Below, one piece after another: positions 1 through 5,390 of a stretch of DNA of 5,390 nt. The translations under genes and the position numbers were made by a program. The DNA comes from Acidobacteriota bacterium (GTDB lineage: Bacteria > Acidobacteriota > Polarisedimenticolia > Gp22-AA2). Under the pieces are notes generated by a model, which saw only the letters and a program-made list of their open reading frames with translations, was not told the origin of the DNA and ran no database searches. Position 1 is the stretch's first letter. The number at the start of each line of letters is the position of its first letter. The stretch is taken from positions 1 to 5,390 of the forward strand of contig JACQNT010000011.1 of assembly GCA_016202915.1 (NCBI GenBank), in the 5' to 3' direction.

Positions 1-126
1 ACCTTCAGGGAGCCGCGCCGCTTCGCGGCGGGGATCGTGGAAGTCCTCATCAACGGAACGAAGGTCGTCTCGGGCGGCGCCAACCGGCCCGCCGCCGCCG
101 GACGCGTCCTGAAGAGGGGGACATGA
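1..126 (+). CDS. C-terminal end of an amidohydrolase, D-aminoacylase-like (partial, 5' end outside window)
   Basis: Frame 1 is open from the first base and ends at TGA 124-126, giving the last 41 residues of a protein that starts upstream. The tail reads TFREPRRFAAGIVEVLINGT, then KVVSGG and GRVLKRGT. The pattern T-[FY]-x-x-P-x(5)-G-I-x-x-V-x-[IV]-N-G, followed by a second valine-rich strand and a G-R-V-L ending, is the usual C-terminus of N-acyl-D-amino-acid deacylases and related amidohydrolases. In that superfamily the C-terminal strands return to the small beta-sandwich domain beside the metal-binding TIM barrel. Such enzymes hydrolyse the amide of N-acylated D-amino acids. None of the metal ligands or catalytic residues are in the window, so the substrate cannot be judged and a dihydroorotase- or hydantoinase-like relative remains possible. 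The stop codon overlaps the next start (ATGA), so the gene is probably co-transcribed with what follows. Confidence 0.72.
   Translation, partial: TFREPRRFAAGIVEVLINGTKVVSGGANRPAAAGRVLKRGT
114..120 (+). promoter_or_regulatory. Ribosome binding site of the TPR/FG-GAP/ASPIC gene
   Basis: The purine-rich stretch GAGGGGG lies just before ATG 123; its GAGG core (114-117) ends 5 bases from the start codon. It sits inside the last codons of the upstream amidohydrolase. It supports the ATG in the ATGA overlap as the true start. Confidence 0.55.
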
Positions 127-3100
127 GATCGCGCCTTCCCGCGCCGGCGGCTCCGGCGACCCTGGCGCTCCTGGCGGCTGTCGCGCTCGCGGCCCGGGGA
201 GTCGCGGCGCTGGGCGCCGGGCCGCTCGCCCCCGGGGCGGACATCGAGGCCGTGATCCGGGCCAACAATCGCGGTGCGGCGCTGATGGAGCAGTTCAAGC
301 ACGCGCAGGCGATGGAGGAGTATGCCCGGGTGACGGGATGGGCGCCGCGCTGGGCGCCGGGTTTCGTCAACCTGGGGCTCGCCGCGCTGTACGCCCGCGA
401 GAACGCGCGCGCGGCGGAGGCCTTCGGGGAGGCGATCCGCCTCGAGCCCGACCTGCCGCAGGGCCATTACGGCCTGGCGATCCTGCTCAAGGGCGAGGGG
501 AAGTCGGCCGAAGCGCTCTCCGCCCTCGAGAAGGCGCGCGCCCTGGACAAGGAGGACGCCGACACACTTTACAACCTGGGGGTGCTGCACGCGCGGCAGC
601 GGCAGTTCGAGGCGGCCATCCCGGAGCTGCAGCGGGCGCGGCAGGTCGATCCCAACAACCTGTCGATCTGCTACCAGCTCGCCCGCGCCCTCCTGCAGGC
701 GGGGCGCCGCCCCGAGGGAGAGAAGGAGATGGCCGCCTACCAGAGGCTCGCCGCCAACCCGAGGTTCGCCGTGCCGGCCGGCAACCAGTACGGCGAGGCG
801 GGGCGCTACGCCCTGGTGATGATCGACTACTCGGCCTTCGGCGGGCCGGGGCCGGCCCCGGCCCCCGTCCCGGTCCGCTTCAGCGACGCCACGGCCGGGT
901 CGGGGATCGCCTTCGTCCACGGCGGGCCCAAGGGAGAGGCGGAGGCGGCGCCGGCGGCGCGCGACGGCGGCGCCCGCGCCCGGGCGGCGCGCTACGGCTC
1001 CGGCGTCGCCATCGGCGACCTGGACGGGGACGGCCGGCCCGATCTCGTGTTCGCCAACGCCTCCCCCACTGAGAAGGCGCGGCCGGCGCTGTACCGCAAC
1101 AAGGGAGACTGGACGTTCGAGGACGTCACCGCGCGGTCGGCGGTGGCCTTCGAAGGGATCGGCACGGCGGCGGCGCTGGTCGATTTCGACAACGACGGGG
1201 ACGCCGACCTCTACCTGGCCGGCCTCGGCGGAGGGTCCCTGTTCGAGAGCCAGGGGGACGGGACCTTCAAGGACGTCACCTCCCGGGCCGGCCTGAAGCC
1301 GGCGCAGCCCGCTCCGGGATCGGGCGGCCTGGCGATGGGGGCCTCCTGGGCCGACGTCGATCATGATGGGGACATCGAACTGTTCGTCAACCGCCTGCCC
1401 GGCCCCGGGGCCTCCGGCGCGGCGCTCCCCGAACTGTGGCTCAACCTCGGCGACGGCCGGTTCAAGGAGGGGAACGAGGAGTGGAAGATCACCGGGCCGT
1501 CCGGCGGCTCGGTGGGGAGCGTCTTCTCCGACCTGGACGGAGACCGGGACATCGACGCCGTCCTCTCCGTTCCGGGGGGCCAGGACCTCCTCCTCGACAA
1601 CCGGCGCGAGGCGGGGTTCGCGGCGCGCGGCAAGGCGGCCGGCCTGGCGGCGCGGGGGAACGGGCGGGGCGTCGCCGCGGGGGACGTCAACGGCGACGGC
1701 CTGGCGGATCTCGTGTTCCCGGCGGGGCCGGCGGGGGCCGCGCGCCTCTACCTCAACACCCGCGAGCGGCGCTTCGCCGGCAGGGAGATCCCGAGGCCGC
1801 CCGGGACGTCCTCCTACGGGGCCGTCCTGTTCGACGCCGACAACGACGGCGACCTCGACCTGTTCCTGACCGGCAGCGCCCACCTGTTCTACCTGAACGA
1901 CGGGGCGGGCCGGTTCAGGGACGCGACGGCGGACGCCGGGCTGCGGGAGCTGCGCATCAGCGACGGCCGGGCGGCGGCGACGGCCGATCTCGACGGCGAC
2001 GGCGATCTGGATCTGGTCGTGACGCGCAACGGCGGCGCGCCGGTCCTCCTCCGGAACGAAGGGGGGAACCGCAACCGCTGGCTCGCGGTTCGGCCGCGCG
2101 GCCTCAGCAGCAACCAGGACGGCGTCGGCGCGAAGATCGATGTCCAGACCGGCACGCTCTGGCAGAGGCGCGAGGTGCAGGCGGGAGCGGGATACCTGTC
2201 GCAGTCACCGCCCCTGGCCCACTTCGGCCTGCGGGATCGCGGCGTCGCCGATTTCGTGCGCCTCCTCTGGCCCGGCGGCGTCCTCCAGGCGGAGCTGGAC
2301 GTTCCGGCGGGACAGCGGATCGAAACGAGCGAGCTCGATCGGAAGGGGTCCTCCTGCCCGGTGCTGTTCGCCTGGAACGGCGCGAAGTACGGCTTCGTGA
2401 CCGATTTCCTCGGCGTGGGCGGATTGGGTCTGTGGATCGCGCCCGGGGTGCGCGGGAAGCCGGATCCGGACGAATACGTCAAGATCGAGCCGGACCAGCT
2501 CCGGCCGCGCGACGGCGCCTACCTCCTCCAGGTCCTCGAGAACCTGGAGGAGGTGACCTACCTCGACGAGACGAAGCTCATGGCGATCGACCACGCGAGA
2601 GAGATCGAGGTCTACCCCCAGGAGCGCTTCGGAGGGAAGGAGTCTCCGCCGCACCGCCTCTTCGCGATCGAGAGGGGGGCGCGGATCTTCCCGACCCGCG
2701 CCCGGGACCACCAGGACCGGGACGTCACGGAAACTATCCTAAAGCTCGACCGGGTCTATCCCGACGGATTCCGGCTGCACCGCCTGGCGGGTTACGCGGA
2801 GATGCACCACCTGACCCTGGAGTTCCCCGAGGATATCACGAAGGAGCGCGGGCTCGTCCTGTTCCTCTACGGCTGGGTCGACTTCGAGTACTCGTCGAGC
2901 AACTTCGCGGCGTACCAGGCGGGGATCCCGCTGAGCGTCCCGGTCCTCGAGGCGGAGGGGGAGGACGGGACCTTCGTTCCCGTCATGGAGCCGATGGGCT
3001 TCCCCGCCGGGATGCCCCGCATGATGACCGTGGACCTCTCCTCGATCGGCCCGCTGCGGACGCCCCGCCTCCGCCTGCGCACCAACATGCGCGTCTACTG

Positions 3101-3626
3101 GGACCAGATCTTCCTGGCGCGCCCGCTGGACGAAGGCGGGATGGCGGAGACGATCAAGGTCCACGACGTGAAGCTCGGAGGCGCCCACCTGCACCGGCGG
3201 GGCTTCCCGCGCGAGCACAGCCCGGACGGGCGCGAGCCGAAGATCTACGACTACGGGATCCTGGACGACACGCAGCCGTTCAAGGTGATGACCGGCGACT
3301 ACACGCGCTTCGGCAGGGTGACGGATCTGCTTGCCCGAGCGGATGACAGGTTCGTCATCTTCGGCAAGGGGGAGGAGGTGACCCTGGAGTTCCCGACGCG
3401 CGGCCTGCCGGAGACCCCCAGGCGCTGGGTCCGGAGCTTCCTCCTCTACGCCGGCGGCTACTGCAAGGACATGGATCCTTACACCGCCCACCCGGACACG
3501 GTCGAGCCGCTCCCGTTCCACGGCATGTCCGGCTATCCCTACGGGAACGATGAGTCGTACCCGGACGACGCTGAGCACCGCGAGTACCGCCGGACCTACA
3601 ATACCCGCAGGCTCGAGGGTCGCTGA
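123..3626 (+). CDS. Exported TPR / FG-GAP (VCBS) beta-propeller / ASPIC-UnbV (CRTAC1-like) protein with a large uncharacterised C-terminal region
   Basis: This is an 1167-residue protein. Residues 1 to about 30 look like a Sec signal peptide: MRSR, a long Ala/Leu/Val core, then small residues, with no lipobox cysteine. Residues about 47-212 form four to five TPR repeats (for example 80-113, 114-147, 148-181), which usually bind other proteins. A Pro/Ala/Gly linker (241-250) leads to a propeller with seven calcium-loop motifs of the DxDxDG type beginning at D299, D354, D411, D470, D521, D571 and D622, 50-59 residues apart. The fourth has Arg475 in place of the loop glycine. An ASPIC/UnbV domain follows (about 649-737), with DGVGAKI at 666-672, GAGYLSQ at 687-693 and WPGG at 716-719. 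Residues about 745-1167 form a further region that starts CPVLFAWNG, is rich in aromatic and acidic residues, and ends in a basic tail. I recall similar tails on FG-GAP/TPR proteins of Acidobacteriota, but know no assigned function. The protein has only three cysteines (183, 745, 1114). The likely role is a periplasmic or surface scaffold or binding protein; no catalytic motif was recognised. The ATG overlaps the upstream stop, and the ABC ATPase begins 10 bases downstream. Confidence 0.9.
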   Translation: MRSRLPAPAAPATLALLAAVALAARGVAALGAGPLAPGADIEAVIRANNRGAALMEQFKHAQAMEEYARVTGWAPRWAPGFVNLGLAALYARENARAAEAFGEAIRLEPDLPQGHYGLAILLKGEGKSAEALSALEKARALDKEDADTLYNLGVLHARQRQFEAAIPELQRARQVDPNNLSICYQLARALLQAGRRPEGEKEMAAYQRLAANPRFAVPAGNQYGEAGRYALVMIDYSAFGGPGPAPAPVPVRFSDATAGSGIAFVHGGPKGEAEAAPAARDGGARARAARYGSGVAIGDLDGDGRPDLVFANASPTEKARPALYRNKGDWTFEDVTARSAVAFEGIGTAAALVDFDNDGDADLYLAGLGGGSLFESQGDGTFKDVTSRAGLKPAQPAPGSGGLAMGASWADVDHDGDIELFVNRLPGPGASGAALPELWLNLGDGRFKEGNEEWKITGPSGGSVGSVFSDLDGDRDIDAVLSVPGGQDLLLDNRREAGFAARGKAAGLAARGNGRGVAAGDVNGDGLADLVFPAGPAGAARLYLNTRERRFAGREIPRPPGTSSYGAVLFDADNDGDLDLFLTGSAHLFYLNDGAGRFRDATADAGLRELRISDGRAAATADLDGDGDLDLVVTRNGGAPVLLRNEGGNRNRWLAVRPRGLSSNQDGVGAKIDVQTGTLWQRREVQAGAGYLSQSPPLAHFGLRDRGVADFVRLLWPGGVLQAELDVPAGQRIETSELDRKGSSCPVLFAWNGAKYGFVTDFLGVGGLGLWIAPGVRGKPDPDEYVKIEPDQLRPRDGAYLLQVLENLEEVTYLDETKLMAIDHAREIEVYPQERFGGKESPPHRLFAIERGARIFPTRARDHQDRDVTETILKLDRVYPDGFRLHRLAGYAEMHHLTLEFPEDITKERGLVLFLYGWVDFEYSSSNFAAYQAGIPLSVPVLEAEGEDGTFVPVMEPMGFPAGMPRMMTVDLSSIGPLRTPRLRLRTNMRVYWDQIFLARPLDEGGMAETIKVHDVKLGGAHLHRRGFPREHSPDGREPKIYDYGILDDTQPFKVMTGDYTRFGRVTDLLARADDRFVIFGKGEEVTLEFPTRGLPETPRRWVRSFLLYAGGYCKDMDPYTAHPDTVEPLPFHGMSGYPYGNDESYPDDAEHREYRRTYNTRRLEGR
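843..864. repeat. 22-bp perfect palindrome in the interdomain linker codons
   Basis: Bases 843-864 equal their own reverse complement; the centre is GGGGCCGGCCCC at 848-859. All bases are G or C. The segment encodes residues 241-248 (GPGPAPAP), the linker between the TPR and propeller domains. It could form a very stable cruciform or RNA hairpin, but a Gly-Pro-Ala linker written in GC-rich codons (GGG, CCG, GCC) readily generates such symmetry, so it may be a by-product of composition. Confidence 0.85.
2521..2554 (+). repeat. 13-bp inverted repeat (hairpin) within the C-terminal region of the large protein
   Basis: ACCTCCTCCAGGT (2521-2533) is the exact reverse complement of ACCTGGAGGAGGT (2542-2554), with an 8-base loop (CCTCGAGA). 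No T-run follows, and it is mid-gene (codons of residues 800-811, within YLLQVLENLEEVTYL), so it is not an ordinary intrinsic terminator. The right arm contains most of a strong Shine-Dalgarno-like sequence, AGGAGGTGA (2548-2556), which the hairpin would mask. No start codon stands at a suitable distance after it. Confidence 0.7.
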
Positions 3627-3630
3627 AGGG
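3626..3630 (+). promoter_or_regulatory. Ribosome binding site of the ABC ATPase gene
   Basis: AAGGG (3626-3630, beginning on the last base of the preceding TGA) stands 6 bases before ATG 3637. This spacing decides the start: an in-frame ATG at 3550 would add 29 residues lacking any ABC-family character and would overlap the preceding gene by 77 bases. Confidence 0.6.
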
Positions 3631-3636
3631 ACGCCC

Positions 3637-4641
3637 ATGCCGGCTGCGATCCGCGCGGAGGATCTGACCAAGATCTACGTGAAGCGGCGCAGCCTGCGCG
3701 AGATGACGCTGCGCCCCCTCGGCCGCGCGGAGCGGGTTGTGGCGCTGCGCGAGGTGTCGTTCGAGGCGTGCGAGGGGGAGACCTTCGGCCTCCTGGGACC
3801 GAACGGGGCGGGGAAGACGACGCTTCTCAAGATCCTCGCCTGCCTGGTCCTGCCGAGCGGGGGAAGGGCGACGGTGAACGGCGCCGACGTGGCCCGGGAC
3901 GACGGCACGGTCAGGCGGTCGATCGGGTTCGCCACCTCCGACGAGCGCTCCTTCTACTGGCGCCTCACGGGACGCGAGAACCTGGAGTTCTTCGCCAGCC
4001 TCTACGGCCTGGACGCCTCCCTGGCGCGGCGGCGCACCTCCGAGCTGGTCGAGACGATCGAGCTGCAGGAGGTGGCGGACCAGCAGTTCATGAACTTCTC
4101 CACCGGCATGAAGCAGCGCCTGGCGATCGCCCGCGCGTTGCTGCACGATCCGCAGGTCCTCTGCCTCGACGAACCGACCCGCAGCCTCGACCCGATCGCC
4201 GCGAAGCACCTGAGAACGTTCATCGCCGCGCGGCTGCGGCGGGAGCACGGCAAGACGGTGCTCATCGCGACGCACAATCTCCAGGAGGCGGAGGAGATGT
4301 GCGACCGCGTGGCGATCCTCGACCGCGGCCGGCTGCTGCGCCTGGGGAGCGTCGCCGAGATCACCTCCGGACTCCCTGGGAGGGAGCACTACGTCCTGAC
4401 CGTCGCGGGCCTGGGGGAGCCGCCGCGCGATCCGCGCTGGACGCTCCTGGTCGAGCGCCGCGATGGGGACCTGGCGCGGCTCCTGGCCGAGGTCGAGCGG
4501 GGCGGGGGCGCCCTCTCGGACCTGCTGCGCCGCGTCCTGGACGGGCGGGGGACGATCGTCTCGTGCTCCCGGCGCGAGCCGAGCCTCCAGGAGGTGTTCG
4601 ACCTCATGGAGGCGTCGCCGGGGGGGGAGGCCGGCCGATGA
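3637..4641 (+). CDS. ABC transporter ATP-binding protein (ABC-2 exporter type)
   Basis: This 334-residue cytoplasmic ATPase powers the membrane permease encoded directly downstream. It begins MPAAIRAEDLTKIY, a typical ABC N-terminus. Walker A is GPNGAGKT (54-61). The signature is STGMKQ (155-160), Walker B is LCLDEP (175-180), the D-loop is SLD (183-185) and the H-loop histidine is His213 in ATHN. The signature deviates from LSGGQ in the way usual for drug, lipid or polysaccharide exporters of this class. The Q-loop region reads IGFATSDERSFYWRLTGREN (96-115), with no glutamine where one is expected (near Ser101). Residues about 250-334 form the C-terminal extension common in this class, ending EPSLQEVFDLM (314-324). 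The gene starts 10 bases after the large protein and its stop overlaps the permease start. An eight-G run (4620-4627) lies just before the stop. The ABC identity is firm; the transported substrate is unknown. Confidence 0.95.
   Translation: MPAAIRAEDLTKIYVKRRSLREMTLRPLGRAERVVALREVSFEACEGETFGLLGPNGAGKTTLLKILACLVLPSGGRATVNGADVARDDGTVRRSIGFATSDERSFYWRLTGRENLEFFASLYGLDASLARRRTSELVETIELQEVADQQFMNFSTGMKQRLAIARALLHDPQVLCLDEPTRSLDPIAAKHLRTFIAARLRREHGKTVLIATHNLQEAEEMCDRVAILDRGRLLRLGSVAEITSGLPGREHYVLTVAGLGEPPRDPRWTLLVERRDGDLARLLAEVERGGGALSDLLRRVLDGRGTIVSCSRREPSLQEVFDLMEASPGGEAGR
4620..4627 (+). other. Eight-G homopolymer at the ATPase-permease junction
   Basis: Eight consecutive G residues end the ATPase reading frame (CCG GGG GGG GAG). 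They run into the GGAGG ribosome binding site of the permease. The permease frame is -1 relative to the ATPase, and no stop lies in that frame between the run and ATG 4638, so a -1 slip here would read through into the permease. Confidence 0.8.
4626..4630 (+). promoter_or_regulatory. Ribosome binding site of the ABC-2 permease gene
   Basis: GGAGG (4626-4630) stands 7 bases before ATG 4638, inside the last codons of the ATPase. With the ATGA overlap it supports the permease start and suggests coupled translation of the two transporter subunits. Confidence 0.7.
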
Positions 4642-5390
4642 GGCTGCTCCGCTCCCTGGCGGCCTTCATCAAGAGGGACTTCCTGATCGAAGTCTCCTAC
4701 CGGACCTCGTTCGTGTTCCAGTTCTTCGGGATCCTCTTTTCGGTCACCCTGTTCTACTTCATCGCGCGGCGCGTCATCGACGCGCCCCGATCGACGCCGG
4801 GGCTCGAGGGAGTGGACTACTTCTCCTACATGCTGCTCGGCATGGCGATCTTCCACTACCTGTCCGCGGCGATGATGTCGTTCGCGGGGAAGGTGCGCAG
4901 CGAGCAGATGACCGGCACGCTGGAGGCGATGCTGGTGACGCCGACGCCGGTCGGGACGATCGTCCTCGGATCGTCCCTCTGGGAGTTCCTCCTGACTTCC
5001 GTCAAGGTGGTCGTGTATCTCGTCGTCGGCTGGCTGTTCTTCGGCGTCGTCTTCCGGATCGACGGGCTGCTGCCTGCGCTGCTGATCCTCGCGCTGACCA
5101 TCCTGTCGTTCTCCGGCATCGGCATCCTGTCGGCCGCGTTCGTCCTCTACCTGAAGCGCGGCGATCCGATCACTTATCTCGTGGCCAGCGCCTCGGCGCT
5201 CCTGGGGAACGTCTTCTACCCTTCAGAGGACATGTGGCCCTGGCTCGGGAGGTGGTCGGACCTCCTGCCGATCACCTACGCCCTGCGCGCCCTGAGGCGC
5301 GCCCTCCTGCTCGGGCGGCCGTTCTCCGATCTTCTCCCTGACATCCGGGCGCTGGTGCTGTTCGTCGCCGTCCTGGTCCCGATCGGCATC
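4638..5390 (+). CDS. ABC-2 family transporter permease (partial, 3' end outside window)
   Basis: This is the inner-membrane subunit that would pair with the ATPase just upstream. The window holds 251 codons with no stop. Family members are usually about 250-280 residues, so only a short tail is probably missing. The protein begins MRLLRSLAAFIKRDFLIEVS. Hydrophobic segments lie at about 24-43, 61-82, 113-137, 144-170, 177-195 and from 236 to the edge, which fits the six-helix ABC-2 fold. The cytoplasmic motif SEQMTGTLEAMLVTP (88-102) corresponds to the usual E-x-x-x-G-T-L-E-x-L-L-x-T-P of ABC-2 permeases. The segment FYPSEDMWPWL (193-203) followed by LLPITYALRALRRALLLG (209-226) is the family's conserved C-terminal motif. 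The start overlaps the ATPase stop (ATGA) behind a good ribosome binding site. ATPases of this kind are often followed by two such permeases, so a second may lie just downstream. Substrates of the class include drugs, lipids and polysaccharides; none can be named here. Confidence 0.92.
   Translation, partial: MRLLRSLAAFIKRDFLIEVSYRTSFVFQFFGILFSVTLFYFIARRVIDAPRSTPGLEGVDYFSYMLLGMAIFHYLSAAMMSFAGKVRSEQMTGTLEAMLVTPTPVGTIVLGSSLWEFLLTSVKVVVYLVVGWLFFGVVFRIDGLLPALLILALTILSFSGIGILSAAFVLYLKRGDPITYLVASASALLGNVFYPSEDMWPWLGRWSDLLPITYALRALRRALLLGRPFSDLLPDIRALVLFVAVLVPIGI

Noticed and set aside
16..30. Small hairpin (6-bp stem, 3-base loop) in the first bases
   Set aside because: It lies within coding sequence, is short, and is common by chance at this GC content.
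1436..3346. A 636-codon + strand frame inside the large gene
   Set aside because: The translation is almost entirely Arg, Gly, Pro and Ala, typical of a shifted reading of a GC-rich gene. The overlapping frame has a signal peptide, TPRs, calcium motifs and an ASPIC domain.
3550..3636. Upstream in-frame ATG start for the ABC ATPase
   Set aside because: The added 29 residues are Ser/Thr/Ala-rich, do not resemble an ABC N-terminus and overlap the preceding gene by 77 bases. ATG 3637 has AAGGG at a proper distance and begins a typical ABC sequence.
3627..3636. Terminator or promoter between the large gene and the ATPase
   Set aside because: The gap is only 10 bases and contains neither a hairpin with T-run nor promoter boxes.
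2739..3671. Long antisense open frame (310 codons, minus strand) opposite the end of the large gene
   Set aside because: Its translation is Val/Arg/Pro/His-rich with no recognisable domain, and it mirrors codons of the well-supported + strand gene. Long antisense frames are expected at this GC content.
3355..4389. Antisense open frame of 344 codons opposite the ABC ATPase
   Set aside because: It lies opposite a clear ABC ATPase with all core motifs and shows only low-complexity Arg/Ala/Gly/Gln sequence.
4463..5341. A 292-codon + strand frame spanning the ATPase-permease junction
   Set aside because: It is Arg/Pro/Ala-rich without membrane segments, whereas the frame from 4638 gives a clear ABC-2 permease.

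Overview
The window is very GC-rich (roughly 70% by eye), gene-dense and transcribed entirely on the + strand. It holds the 3' end of one gene, two complete genes and the 5' part of a fourth. High GC, near-zero intergenic space and a large TPR/FG-GAP/ASPIC protein together suggest an environmental bacterium of the Acidobacteriota type or a similar soil or sediment lineage, probably from a metagenome. That placement is inferred from gene style; there is no rRNA or other marker here.

Layout. Positions 1-126 are the C-terminal end of an amidohydrolase that resembles the D-aminoacylase (N-acyl-D-amino-acid deacylase) family. Its TGA overlaps the ATG of the next gene (ATGA at 123-126). Positions 123-3626 encode an 1167-residue, probably exported protein. 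Its parts are a signal peptide, four to five TPR repeats, a seven-motif FG-GAP/VCBS beta-propeller, an ASPIC/UnbV domain, and a C-terminal region of about 420 residues with no function I can name. After a 10-base gap, 3637-4641 encode an ABC transporter ATPase with an atypical Q-loop. A second ATGA overlap (4638-4641) leads into an ABC-2 family membrane permease that is still open at the window's right edge (4638-5390).

The four genes look like one operon with translational coupling. Its promoter must lie left of the window and its terminator right of it. No stretch is long enough to hide an extra gene, and I see no tRNA, rRNA, CRISPR array, insertion sequence or integration site.

Functionally, the ATPase and permease form the core of an ABC-2 exporter. 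The large protein carries features of an extracytoplasmic scaffold or binding protein: TPRs, a calcium-type propeller and an ASPIC domain. What links it to the amidohydrolase and the exporter is not shown by the sequence beyond their operon arrangement. The points most worth a second look are the uncharacterised C-terminal region of the large protein, its operon link to an ABC-2 exporter, the missing Q-loop glutamine, and an eight-G run at the ATPase-permease junction where a -1 slip would fuse the two proteins.
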